Source of the DNA: Brevibacillus sp051967035
GTDB lineage: Bacteria > Bacillota > Bacilli > Brevibacillales > Brevibacillaceae
DNA length: 64,000 bases
Assembly: GCF_051967035.1 (NCBI RefSeq)
Contig: NZ_JBQCKK010000001.1
Location: 611,510 to 675,509 of the forward strand
Direction: 5' to 3'
Part shown: in pieces, positions 1 to 7,557 of the stretch
Numbering within the stretch: position 1 is the stretch's first letter
Layout of the letters: every line of letters begins with the position of its first letter
Notes under the pieces: model-generated
The model's input: the letters and a program-made list of their open reading frames with translations, nothing else
Database searches by the model: none
What the model was told of the DNA's origin: nothing
Program-made: the position numbers and the translations under genes

Positions 1-183
1 CTGAAAAAGGAAAACTGGTTGACAAAGTATGATCTTTCCACTATTCTCAATTTTAGCGAAACGCATCTTCCAACATCTGTTATGTCGAACGGTAAATGGA
101 TGTATCGAAATGCGCAGTTTCACCTTTCAATCGGGATGGGCAGGCGAATTTTCGACACAAAGCCCAACGTCTATGTCATTTAA
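1..183 (+). CDS. C-terminal end of an unidentified protein (partial)
   Basis: The frame beginning at base 1 stays open for 60 codons and stops at TAA 181-183, directly before a strong hairpin with a T tract. That is what the end of a real gene looks like, although its start lies outside the window. The visible tail ends in RRIFDTKPNVYVI. I do not recognise the family, and no catalytic motif or membrane segment is visible in the fragment. It is read on the plus strand like the following genes but is separated from them by the terminator, so it is not part of the sigma factor operon. Confidence 0.55.
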   Translation: MKKENWLTKYDLSTILNFSETHLPTSVMSNGKWMYRNAQFHLSIGMGRRIFDTKPNVYVI

Positions 184-206
184 CCCCAGAATTGGGGGTT
201 TTTTCG
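182..206 (+). terminator. Intrinsic terminator after the partial gene
   Basis: AACCCC at 182-187 pairs with GGGGTT at 195-200 and a run of T follows. It overlaps the stop codon of the upstream partial gene and isolates it from the sigma factor operon. Confidence 0.7.
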
Positions 207-249
207 TGAAGGATTCCCGCAGGAAGACGAGAAAAGAATCGTAAGGTCG

Positions 250-280
250 CGCAACTTTTTACATCCCCAGCAGTCTAATA
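250..280 (+). promoter_or_regulatory. Candidate ECF-type autoregulated promoter
   Basis: GCAACTTTTT at 251-260 followed about 12 bases later by AGTCTAA at 272-278 resembles the AAC/GTC-type promoters recognised by many ECF sigma factors, and it lies 50 bases upstream of an ECF sigma gene. ECF sigma factors commonly transcribe their own operon. The match is visual; no start site is known. Confidence 0.45.
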
Positions 281-328
281 TAGCAAAGGCCGCTGAGGGA
301 TCGGAATCGCAAGGAGGTAATCCTGATC

Positions 329-919
329 ATGACCGATTCCCAGCTTATCCGGGAGATTAAAGAAGGTAATCTGGAATGCTATGCTGAACTGATTCGTCGT
401 TATGAAAAAAAGATCCTCTCATTTGTCACTCATCTTTTGCGCCAAGCCCATTTGGAGCATATCGCTGAGGACATCTGTCAGGAGACGTTTTACAAGGCGT
501 ATAAGAGCATTCATTCTTTCCGAGATGTAGAAGCAACCTTCTCTACCTGGCTCTATACGATTGCCCGCAACTCCGTACTCAGCGAATTGCGCAAAAGCCG
601 CAACTCCGACGTGTATCTGGACGATACGCTGCAAGTGCCGACGGCTTCTCCCAAGACCTTGCCCGAGCAGGTGTTGTTGCGCAACGAACGGGAGAGCATG
701 GTCAGACTGGCGATCAACAACCTGCCGGAAAAACAGCGCTCTGCTTTGATTCTGCGCGAGTACGAACAAATGGATTACACAGAGATCGCCACGATCCTCG
801 ATTTGACCGTCAGCTCCGTGAAATCCTTGCTGTTTCGGGCACGCCAAAGTATAAAAGGCCAGCTGGAAACCTACATCCTGGACCCTCAATTGGATGAAGC
901 TGAAGGGATGAATCGATGA
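329..919 (+). CDS. ECF-type RNA polymerase sigma factor
   Basis: This is a 196-residue sigma-70 family factor of the extracytoplasmic function group (SigW/SigM-like). Region 2 lies at about residues 22-90, with the DICQETFYKAYKSIHSF segment that contacts core polymerase and the -10 element. Region 4 lies at about 125-175, with the LPEKQRSALILREYEQMDYTEIA helix-turn-helix block. There is no region 1 or 3, as expected for ECF. AAGGAGGT lies 10 bases before the ATG. The next gene overlaps its last bases and encodes a membrane zinc-finger anti-sigma factor, the standard pairing for cell-envelope stress control. I cannot say which ECF group or stimulus from sequence alone. Confidence 0.93.
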   Translation: MTDSQLIREIKEGNLECYAELIRRYEKKILSFVTHLLRQAHLEHIAEDICQETFYKAYKSIHSFRDVEATFSTWLYTIARNSVLSELRKSRNSDVYLDDTLQVPTASPKTLPEQVLLRNERESMVRLAINNLPEKQRSALILREYEQMDYTEIATILDLTVSSVKSLLFRARQSIKGQLETYILDPQLDEAEGMNR

Positions 920-1563
920 TGAAATGTGAAGAAGTGCAGGAAATTCTGCCTGACTACGCCGAAAATCTGTTGCCCGAGGTGACGCAGCGCCGCGTTGACC
1001 ATCATATGGCTTCTTGTTATGCCTGCCGTTCCGACTATGAGATTTGGTCGGACAGCGGAGAGTGGATGAAGATGGACAAGGAAGAGTATCATTCGGTGAC
1101 ACCTTCCCGTTCCATTGTAGATGCGGTCATGGCGCGGATCTTGTCTGAGGAGCAGTGGGCGATCCCGATTGGCAGAAAAATTTTCAGCGTAACAGCCAGA
1201 ATGCGACGCATGGGAGCGAGTGTAGCCGTACTTTTGCTGCTGTTGTTCACGTTTACCCTCTATGTGAATACAAGCTCGACAGAGGCCAATGCCCTCGTCA
1301 TTGACGGGGAAGTGATGGCGATGAATACGCCAAAGACACAGGTCATCTCCTCTTCCATGCAAACAGACGATGGTACATACGTTGTAGAGGCACAGCCGTT
1401 TTCTTCCCAGCCCAACGCGCTTGCGAGTGCGACGGCTTCGATCGTGCCGCTGGATGGAAAGCCGACTACAGCGGATGCAGCCAAGCCGAACTACTTGATC
1501 GTGCTTAGTGTCTTTGGGATTTTGATTACTGTGTTGACAATGAGCTGGCTTACTCGTGCATAA
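916..1563 (+). CDS. Membrane anti-sigma factor with zinc-finger (ZAS-type) domain
   Basis: This 215-residue protein starts inside the end of the sigma gene (overlap of four bases, ATGA), implying translational coupling. The N-terminal cytoplasmic part contains the HxxxCxxC anti-sigma zinc motif (H30, C34, C37). A hydrophobic segment at about 98-116 (VAVLLLLLFTFTLYV) would cross the membrane. A second hydrophobic segment lies at the extreme C-terminus (about 193-213), giving a roughly 75-residue loop outside the cell, which is less usual than the single-pass layout. The inferred role is to bind the adjacent sigma factor at the membrane and release it on envelope stress. An ATG at 919 is an equally possible start. 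Confidence 0.88.
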   Translation: MMKCEEVQEILPDYAENLLPEVTQRRVDHHMASCYACRSDYEIWSDSGEWMKMDKEEYHSVTPSRSIVDAVMARILSEEQWAIPIGRKIFSVTARMRRMGASVAVLLLLLFTFTLYVNTSSTEANALVIDGEVMAMNTPKTQVISSSMQTDDGTYVVEAQPFSSQPNALASATASIVPLDGKPTTADAAKPNYLIVLSVFGILITVLTMSWLTRA

Positions 1564-1585
1564 TGGTATAAGATCAAAAGGAATG

Positions 1586-1613
1586 AAAAGACCGTCCTAG
1601 GACGGTCTTTTGT
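1586..1613 (+). terminator. Intrinsic terminator of the sigma/anti-sigma operon
   Basis: AAAAGACCGTCC at 1586-1597 pairs perfectly with GGACGGTCTTTT; the centre is the palindrome CCTAGG. It ends in a short T run, 22 bases after the anti-sigma stop codon. Confidence 0.8.
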
Positions 1614-1664
1614 GGCTATTCATCCAGAATACGGCCGAAGCAAAATACATATGAGGTGAACACC

Positions 1665-2609
1665 ATGCCAAAAAAATGGCTGTATGTCATAGACGAGGCA
1701 GTGAAGCGGATTGAAAACGACGAGGTGGAGCTTGGCTTGACGGCCTTGCAAAAAGTCCAGGAGCACGGGAGAGATCTCCCGGAAGTCATGATGTATCTGG
1801 CCGAAGTCTGGTACAGGCTGGGGCATTTGGAAGTAGCGAGCCAGTTGTTGTCGGAGGTGCTGGAGAAAAATCCGGGCATGTCGCCTTCCTTGCGCAGAGA
1901 GTGCCAGCTTTTGCTCGCGGAGATTGCCCTTGATTCCGGCGACTTTGAAACCGCGCAGCATTTGCTCTATGAGTGCAAGGAATCAGGCTATGAGAGCATT
2001 CAGCTCGACCTGTTGCTCGCCGATTTGTACGCGTTGCAGGATTTGGATGAGGTGGCTGTGAAATACCTGGAGCAGGCAAGGCAGAAAGAGCCGGACAATC
2101 AGGACATTTTGGCAGCTCTCGGCAATCTGTACTTTCGCATCGGCGAAGACGACGTAGCGCTGAAGCTTTTGGAACAGGCAGGGCATGAGAGCCTGGACCT
2201 GCTGTTGACCAAAGGGCGCTCGCTGGCGCAAAGCGGCCAGTTTGAGCAGGCGTACCAGGTGTTCCGCCAGGCGCTGGTACTCGACCGCTCGCCGGAAGTA
2301 TTGTATGGAGCGGCTTTGATGGGATTCCATGTGGGACGTCTGGATGAAGCGATGGAGCTGGTGAACACGCTACAGGCGATTGACGAGGAATACGTCGCCG
2401 CGTACCCGTTGGCCGCCGACATTTCCCTGTCGCTCGGCAAAACGGAGCAGGCAATCGATGCGCTGAAGCAATATGTGTCGCTGTCCGGCTTCGACCTCGA
2501 CCAGATTCGCCGCCTGATCGCGCTCCTGACGCAGGCAGGACGATATGACGAGGCCAAAGAATACCAGCAGCTGCACGACCAGTGGGACCCCGAAACAGAC
2601 GAAGAGTAA
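1665..2609 (+). CDS. TPR-repeat protein (YpiA-like)
   Basis: This 314-residue, acidic, all-helical protein is made of tetratricopeptide-like repeats; the units around residues 95-260 (for example DILAALGNLYFRIGEDDVALKLLEQA) show the small/large residue pattern of TPR pairs. It has no signal peptide or catalytic motif, so it is probably a cytoplasmic scaffold. GTG at 1656 is in frame but lies on top of the GAGGTG ribosome binding site, so ATG 1665 is preferred. Its place upstream of the ypiB/ypiF/qcrABC genes is the position of ypiA in B. subtilis, also a TPR protein; this supports the assignment by context, not function. Confidence 0.82.
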   Translation: MPKKWLYVIDEAVKRIENDEVELGLTALQKVQEHGRDLPEVMMYLAEVWYRLGHLEVASQLLSEVLEKNPGMSPSLRRECQLLLAEIALDSGDFETAQHLLYECKESGYESIQLDLLLADLYALQDLDEVAVKYLEQARQKEPDNQDILAALGNLYFRIGEDDVALKLLEQAGHESLDLLLTKGRSLAQSGQFEQAYQVFRQALVLDRSPEVLYGAALMGFHVGRLDEAMELVNTLQAIDEEYVAAYPLAADISLSLGKTEQAIDALKQYVSLSGFDLDQIRRLIALLTQAGRYDEAKEYQQLHDQWDPETDEE

Positions 2610-2642
2610 GGCGAAAACGCATGTTTGCAAAAAAAATCGACG

Positions 2643-2679
2643 AACAGGAAGTCACTCATGTGGCTTCCTGTTTATTTTT
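2643..2679 (+). terminator. Intrinsic terminator after the ypiA-like gene
   Basis: AACAGGAAGTCAC pairs with GTGGCTTCCTGTT over 13 bases with one G-T wobble, followed by a T-rich tail. It sits inside the longest possible reading frame of the next gene, which is one reason for choosing the later start at 2738. Confidence 0.75.
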
Positions 2680-2737
2680 CCGCTTATTGGTAAGAATGAG
2701 GGATACAAGAAAGCCATCGCAAAGAAGGGATGCACAG

Positions 2738-3856
2738 ATGAACTTGGCTGAGATTTTGGTGTATACCGATATCCGGCAGCTCCATCAGATTGCCAACCAC
2801 TACGGATGCGAATGCAACCCTCATTCCAAAAACGAGCTGATTACCTCACTCTTGTCCAGTCTGCGCCATCGGTTGACGATCTCCCAGGAAGTAGCCCAAC
2901 TGTCATCGGCAGAAACGCATTTTTTACTGCAGTTGCTTCTGGACAAACGAACCGTCCTGTCGCTGGAAGATTTGCTGGCCAAAGCCGGAGTCGCTCTGGA
3001 CAGCGCGAAAGAAAAGAAACAGGAAGAAGCAAGAAAGTTCGTGGCGGCCGCCATGAGAAGAGGATGGATTTTCCCGGCGAAAAGCAAGACGGTTGGGCAG
3101 TATCAGATTCCGCTGGACATCCGCGAGCCGTACATACAAGCCTGGCTGGATCAATGGCGCGAAGAAAACGCGCTGGTTGTTCCGGGACCGGAAGCGTACA
3201 GGGATGAAGGAACGGCCCTTTGCGACGATATCATGCAATTTTTACAATTCCTTCAGCAGGAGCCTGTTCCGCTCACGGCCGAAGGGGGCATGTACAAACG
3301 GCATCAGCAGCAGTTGTTTCAATTTTTGTCTGTGAAGGAAGAACCGCTTTTGCCGCAAAAATGGCGCTTTGGCTACGGGCTTCACTTCGATGTGTACCCG
3401 GATCGCTTCTCGTTGCTCTATGATTTCTGCTACTACCACAAATGGATTGAGGAAGCGGAAGGAAGAGTAGCGATTACGGAAGCGGGCCGCGAGCGGCTGG
3501 AGCAGCCGTACACCGATCAGCTCTACCACGATGTGATCCGTTTTTGGATGAGATTGTACAAGCGGGCGATCCCCAATTTGCCGATGCTCGTCCAGCTGAT
3601 TCCGCTGCTTGCCGCAGGCGGCTGGGTTCGGCAAGAATCGCTGATGAACACGCTGCTTGCGTGGATCAAGGAGTTTTACTACGATGCACCCGCAGATATT
3701 TTGGTCAATCGCGTCTGCAAGATGATGGTGCATCTCGGATTGCTTCGAGTCGGCCAAGACGAGCAGGAACAGTGGTTGTACACGGCCACCTATGCGAGCC
3801 AGACTTGGCTTCGAAAATACAACGGCTTTACGGAAACGACTATTTTATTGAAGTGA
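2738..3856 (+). CDS. Uncharacterised 372-residue protein
   Basis: The frame is open from 2582, but the chosen ATG (2738) lies downstream of a terminator hairpin and is preceded by AAGAAGGG. The protein is soluble, rich in Leu, Gln, Arg and aromatic residues, and reads like a series of helical and winged-helix-like segments: IRQLHQIANHYGCECNPHSK near the N-terminus resembles a SAP/HeH-type or winged-helix start, and EAEGRVAITEAGRERLEQPY near residue 250 resembles a winged-helix wing. It has a faint overall look of the non-catalytic helicase-associated domain of XPB-like proteins, but I cannot assign it. There is no active-site motif. It follows the TPR gene and is 9 bases from the IDEAL-domain gene, so probably forms one unit with it. 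Confidence 0.75.
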   Translation: MNLAEILVYTDIRQLHQIANHYGCECNPHSKNELITSLLSSLRHRLTISQEVAQLSSAETHFLLQLLLDKRTVLSLEDLLAKAGVALDSAKEKKQEEARKFVAAAMRRGWIFPAKSKTVGQYQIPLDIREPYIQAWLDQWREENALVVPGPEAYRDEGTALCDDIMQFLQFLQQEPVPLTAEGGMYKRHQQQLFQFLSVKEEPLLPQKWRFGYGLHFDVYPDRFSLLYDFCYYHKWIEEAEGRVAITEAGRERLEQPYTDQLYHDVIRFWMRLYKRAIPNLPMLVQLIPLLAAGGWVRQESLMNTLLAWIKEFYYDAPADILVNRVCKMMVHLGLLRVGQDEQEQWLYTATYASQTWLRKYNGFTETTILLK

Positions 3857-3865
3857 GGGATGGGT

Positions 3866-4081
3866 ATGGAGTGGCCGAATTTCTATTCCAACGCGTACGG
3901 AACGAACAATCAAATGGTATCCGGATTGCTTTCCGAGATGGTAATCGACGAGCAAATGCGTCAATACCGCAAGCGGACGCTTTATCAGGAAATTGATGAG
4001 GCGCTGGCGACGAAAAACAAGGAGCTGTTTATCCGTTTGACCGACGAACTGAAGGAAATCATGGCCTACGAAAAGGCCTGA
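3866..4081 (+). CDS. Short IDEAL-domain protein (YpiB-like C-terminal domain only)
   Basis: This 71-residue protein has a C-terminal half that contains the IDEAL signature itself (YQEIDEALATKNKELFIRL), a helical motif found in Firmicute proteins of unknown biochemistry such as YpiB. B. subtilis YpiB carries a larger UPF0302 domain in front of the IDEAL domain; here only about 35 residues precede it, so that part is missing. ATG 3860 lies too close to the GTGAGGG binding site, so ATG 3866 is preferred. The neighbours (ypiA-like, ypiF-like, qcrABC) match the B. subtilis order. Confidence 0.75.
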   Translation: MEWPNFYSNAYGTNNQMVSGLLSEMVIDEQMRQYRKRTLYQEIDEALATKNKELFIRLTDELKEIMAYEKA

Positions 4082-4169
4082 CCCCTACTAGGAAGCGATA
4101 TTGCGAGTCTCCGCGGATTCATGGTACGCTTGTTTCCGTAAATCTGCACGAAGAAGAGGAGACGACTCT

Positions 4170-4595
4170 ATGCAATGGAATGTGAACGAGTTGGAAAATT
4201 GGGAGGAGCTGCGGCCTTATGTGGACACCGCGCTGCTCCCTCTTTATTTGTACAGGGACGGGATCGAGGTCAAAGACCATGCGCTGCGCATGCACTACCT
4301 GCTGAATGTGGCAGCGGGCATCGAACAGCGCCTGAAGGGGAGGATTCTGCTGTTTCCGCTCAGCTATCGGTTTGCGGCAGCAGAGCAGGAACAAAAGACG
4401 CCACCGGGCTTCGCCTTTTCGATCGGTCTGCACTTTGCGGGGGACAAAATCCGGTTTGACGATCAGGGAGAGGCATGTACGCTCCTGCTTCCGGTCGGGG
4501 AAGAAGATTTGGATTCGTCTGTGCGTTTTGAGGTGACGATCGATGTGTTTACCAAAGAAATTATTCGTTTGTGGCAGCAAAAGAGTGCGCAATAG
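4170..4595 (+). CDS. ypiF: DUF2487 protein (YpiF-like)
   Basis: This 141-residue cytoplasmic protein was identified mainly by position and general character: in B. subtilis ypiF lies between ypiB and qcrA, as here. It begins MQWNVNELENWEELRPYVDTALLPLY, carries the LYRDGIEVKDHALRMHYL segment, and ends in a beta-rich part (VRFEVTIDVFTKEIIRLW). Upstream in-frame codons (from 4101) lack a ribosome binding site, whereas ATG 4170 follows GAAGAGGAG. No function is established for the family; location next to the cytochrome bc genes suggests, but does not prove, a link to respiration or to expression of that operon. Confidence 0.68.
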   Translation: MQWNVNELENWEELRPYVDTALLPLYLYRDGIEVKDHALRMHYLLNVAAGIEQRLKGRILLFPLSYRFAAAEQEQKTPPGFAFSIGLHFAGDKIRFDDQGEACTLLLPVGEEDLDSSVRFEVTIDVFTKEIIRLWQQKSAQ

Positions 4596-4714
4596 AGAAA
4601 GCGTTTTCCGGTCATACTACAGGAAAATGGGAGGTACAAGCAGCAAATTTTGACAAAATGGCAACAATCTATCCGCAGGCGGTGGTTGGGTTTCGTCATG
4701 TCCACTGGACATTC

Positions 4715-4743
4715 TTGACATCTTTATAGGCGTTAGCTATGAT
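4715..4743 (+). promoter_or_regulatory. Sigma-A-type promoter for qcrABC
   Basis: TTGACA at 4715-4720 and TATGAT at 4738-4743 are separated by 17 bases, a near-consensus vegetative promoter. It lies about 75 bases upstream of qcrA within the 222-base gap after ypiF, so the bc-complex genes probably form their own transcription unit. Confidence 0.65.
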
Positions 4744-4817
4744 TGGGATTGACCTAGTGTATATGTATGAAAACGCCATCGTAGCGCTATTTTACAGGAT
4801 AAGGAGGGAAAAAAGAG

Positions 4818-5336
4818 ATGGGAGACAAACGCGAAATTTCCAGACGTACATTTTTGAACTACGCACTCATGGGAACTGGCGGGTTCCTCGCTGCGGGAAT
4901 GATCACCCCGATGATTCGTTTTGCGGTGGATCCCTTGCTGCAAGGACATGCAGGTGGAGATAAAGTGGCTGTTGGTTCGCCGGACGAGTTCGGTCCTGTA
5001 CCAAAGCGCGTTGAATTTAAGGTCCATACCAAGGACGGTTGGTATGAATCCGAATCTACATTGTCTGCATGGGTAACCAGAAACGAAAAGGGTGAAATCC
5101 TTGCTCTGTCCCCGATCTGTAAGCACTTGGGATGCACGGTTGACTGGAACACCAGTCCAGAGCATCCAGATCAGTACTTCTGTCCATGTCACCTGGGCCG
5201 TTATACCATTAACGGCGAGCACATTCTGGGGACACCACCAACGGCATCTCTTGATGAGTATGAAACAGAAGTGAAGGACGGCAAGCTGTATTTGGGTAAG
5301 ATAAAGGCAAATCCTCGTCCGGGGGTGAACGGCTGA
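4818..5336 (+). CDS. qcrA: Menaquinol:cytochrome c oxidoreductase Rieske iron-sulfur subunit
   Basis: This 172-residue Rieske protein of the bc/b6c-type complex passes electrons from menaquinol to cytochrome c on the outer face of the membrane. The two Rieske boxes are present: CKHLGC (C101, H103 as cluster ligands, C106 for the disulfide) and CPCHLG (C122, H125 as ligands, C124 for the disulfide). The N-terminus has a twin-arginine motif (SRRTFLNY) before a hydrophobic anchor, indicating Tat export. AAGGAGG precedes the ATG. It is followed after 1 base by qcrB, with qcrC next: the standard Firmicute operon. Confidence 0.96.
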   Translation: MGDKREISRRTFLNYALMGTGGFLAAGMITPMIRFAVDPLLQGHAGGDKVAVGSPDEFGPVPKRVEFKVHTKDGWYESESTLSAWVTRNEKGEILALSPICKHLGCTVDWNTSPEHPDQYFCPCHLGRYTINGEHILGTPPTASLDEYETEVKDGKLYLGKIKANPRPGVNG

Positions 5337-5337
5337 T

Positions 5338-6009
5338 ATGTTGCAAAAAATGTATGATTGGGTCGATGAGCGCCTGAATATCACTCCGATGTGGCGTGAC
5401 TTGGCCGACCATGAAGTACCTGAGCACGTGAACCCGGCACACCACTTCTCTGCTTTCGTTTACTGCTTTGGGGGCCTAACGTTCTTTATTACCGTTATTC
5501 AAATTTTGTCTGGGATGTTTTTGACGATGTATTACGTGCCAGACATTATCAACGCATATGAGTCTGTCAAATACCTGCAGAACGAAGTGGCGTTCGGGGT
5601 AATCGTACGCGGTATGCATCACTGGGGCGCGAGCCTGGTCATCGTGATGATGTTCTTACATACGTTGCGCGTGTTCTTTACAGGTGCGTACAAAAAACCT
5701 CGCGAGCTGAACTGGGTAGTGGGCATGCTGATTTTCTTCGTCATGTTGGGACTGGGCTTCACAGGCTACCTTCTGCCATGGGACAACACCGCATACTTTG
5801 CGACAAAGGTAGGTCTGGAGATTGCCAACTCCGTTCCCATCATCGGTCCTTACGCGAAAATGCTGCTCACCGGTGGAGACATCGTCGGTGCGCAAACGCT
5901 TTCCCGCTTCTTCGCGATCCACGTGTTCTTCCTGCCTGGCGCATTGCTCGGCCTTTTGGGAGCGCACTTTGTGATGATTCGTTCGCAAGGGATCTCGGGT
6001 CCACTATAA
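5338..6009 (+). CDS. qcrB: Menaquinol:cytochrome c oxidoreductase cytochrome b subunit
   Basis: This 223-residue b6-type cytochrome b has four predicted membrane helices. Two histidine pairs spaced for bis-His haem b ligation are visible (MHHWGASLVIVMMFLHTL and AIHVFFLPGALLGLLGAHF). Cys43, in VYCFGG, corresponds to the cysteine that binds an extra haem covalently in B. subtilis QcrB. With QcrA and QcrC it forms the quinol-oxidising membrane complex. Size and layout are normal for the family. Confidence 0.96.
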   Translation: MLQKMYDWVDERLNITPMWRDLADHEVPEHVNPAHHFSAFVYCFGGLTFFITVIQILSGMFLTMYYVPDIINAYESVKYLQNEVAFGVIVRGMHHWGASLVIVMMFLHTLRVFFTGAYKKPRELNWVVGMLIFFVMLGLGFTGYLLPWDNTAYFATKVGLEIANSVPIIGPYAKMLLTGGDIVGAQTLSRFFAIHVFFLPGALLGLLGAHFVMIRSQGISGPL

Positions 6010-6038
6010 TCGGTCTTCGATAAAAAGGAGGAAATAGC

Positions 6039-6833
6039 ATGGCAAAACAAGACAAAGATGCTACCTTCGTCGGAGATTCCCGAGTATCGGCGAAGCGTAT
6101 CCCTAACATTTCTCCATCCTACTCCGATTTTCCGGGAAAAACAGAGCCGTTCTGGCCGAACTTTCTGCTGAAAGAGTGGATGGTGGCAGCTGTTTGCTTG
6201 GTTGGCTTCCTCGTGCTGACGGTTTCCCACCCGTCGCCGCTGACTGACAAGGCAAACCCGAATGATACGTCATTCGTTCCCTTGCCAGACTGGTACTTCC
6301 TGTTTCTGTACCAAATGCTGAAATACCCGTGGGCTGCAGGCGACTGGGTAGTCTTTGGTACCATCGTTGTACCAGGTGTCGCATTTGGTGCTTTGATGCT
6401 TGCTCCTTGGCTGGATACAAGCAAAGAGCGTCGTCCTTCCAAACGCCCGGTAGCGACCGGTTTGATGATGACCGCTCTTGTAGGGATTTTCTACCTGACG
6501 TGGGCTGCGGATCACGAGCACTCCCTCAAACATCCGTCCGGCAAAGATGCTGGCGGTGCTGGTTCCGGCTCCAGCGCAGCGGCTCCTGCACCTGCTGATT
6601 CCAGCTTTACGGCAGATGCGGTTTGGAAAGCGCAAACAAGCTGCATGGGGTGCCACGGCAAAAACATGGAGGGCGGCATGGGACCCAATCTCCAAAAGAT
6701 CGGTGAAAAATACGATGCAACGCAGATTGCCGACATCATCAAAAACGGGAAACCACCTGCAATGCCAGGCGGCTTAATCAAGGATGATGCGGAAATCGCC
6801 AAGCTGGCTGAATACATGGCAACCTTGAAATAA
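6039..6833 (+). CDS. qcrC: Menaquinol:cytochrome c oxidoreductase subunit IV/cytochrome c fusion
   Basis: This 264-residue protein has two parts. Residues about 45-160 form three membrane helices homologous to subunit IV, including the quinol-site motif PDWY (93-96). A flexible Gly/Ser/Ala/Pro-rich linker (about 170-190) leads to a C-terminal cytochrome c domain with one haem motif CMGCH (C202, C205, H206) and a distal Met in the PAMPGG region. The fusion is the normal arrangement in Bacillales. It is the last gene of the operon, followed within 15 bases by a terminator. Confidence 0.95.
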   Translation: MAKQDKDATFVGDSRVSAKRIPNISPSYSDFPGKTEPFWPNFLLKEWMVAAVCLVGFLVLTVSHPSPLTDKANPNDTSFVPLPDWYFLFLYQMLKYPWAAGDWVVFGTIVVPGVAFGALMLAPWLDTSKERRPSKRPVATGLMMTALVGIFYLTWAADHEHSLKHPSGKDAGGAGSGSSAAAPAPADSSFTADAVWKAQTSCMGCHGKNMEGGMGPNLQKIGEKYDATQIADIIKNGKPPAMPGGLIKDDAEIAKLAEYMATLK

Positions 6834-6843
6834 GCTAATAGGG

Positions 6844-6877
6844 AAAAAGCTGGCTGACGATGCGGTCAGCTTTTTCT
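6844..6877 (+). terminator. Intrinsic terminator of qcrABC
   Basis: An AAAAAGCTG...GCTGAC arm pairs with GGTCAGCTTTTT, with a terminal T run, just after the qcrC stop codon. Confidence 0.8.
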
Positions 6878-6908
6878 TTAGCGGCGTACACAGCGGGAGA
6901 CGATAAAC

Positions 6909-7508
6909 ATGATCTGGATATGGGAGTGGTTTACACATTCTTTGGGGAAAAGATGGTTTCTATGGACGCTGTTTATCGTAAACCTGCTGGGAACTATATA
7001 CGGATTCATCTGGTATAAAAACCAACTGGCAGAGACGCCAGCGTACTTGACTCCTTTTGTTCCAGACAGCCCGACAGGTAGTGGACTATTTACGCTGGTA
7101 CTCCTTACCTACTTGTTGGGTCGCCATATCCCGGTACTAGAAGCCTTGGCAGGCATCACGAATTTCAAGTACGGTGTATGGGCCGTCTGCATCATCTTGG
7201 CGGGTTGGATGATGGGGAATGAAGTGCGTTGGACAGATGTGATGTTGATCTTTTCCCATGCAGGCATGGCGGTTGAATCGGTTTTGTATGCACGCTTTTA
7301 CAAATTAAGCATCCTGCCGGTAGGGATCGCTGCCTTGTGGACACTGAACAACGATTTTTTGGATTACGTCATGGACATTCATCCGTGGTTGCCGAGTGTG
7401 CTTGATCCATACGAAGGCTTTGTAGGATTGTTTACCGTACTTCTCAGCCTGATTTCCATATCCGTCATCTGGCTGGTAAACGCAAAGCACACGATAAACA
7501 AGGTCTAA
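6909..7508 (+). CDS. ypjA: DUF1405 membrane protein YpjA
   Basis: This 199-residue integral membrane protein has five or six hydrophobic segments (for example FLWTLFIVNLLGTIYGFIWY near the N-terminus and VGLFTVLLSLISISVIWLV near the C-terminus). It is assigned to YpjA by its place directly after qcrC, size and membrane character. The GRHIPVLEALAGITNFKYG segment between helices is typical of the family as I recall it. Function is unknown. It begins 76 bases after qcrC, behind the terminator, and is followed by ypjB. Confidence 0.8.
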   Translation: MIWIWEWFTHSLGKRWFLWTLFIVNLLGTIYGFIWYKNQLAETPAYLTPFVPDSPTGSGLFTLVLLTYLLGRHIPVLEALAGITNFKYGVWAVCIILAGWMMGNEVRWTDVMLIFSHAGMAVESVLYARFYKLSILPVGIAALWTLNNDFLDYVMDIHPWLPSVLDPYEGFVGLFTVLLSLISISVIWLVNAKHTINKV

Positions 7509-7557
7509 TCTTGTCCTCCTTTCCATAGGCTGTACTAGGGGAAGGAGGTTTTTTTCG

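Noticed and set aside
29..244. 71-codon frame near the left edge
   Set aside because: It overlaps the better-supported partial gene ending at 183 and reads through that gene's terminator hairpin.
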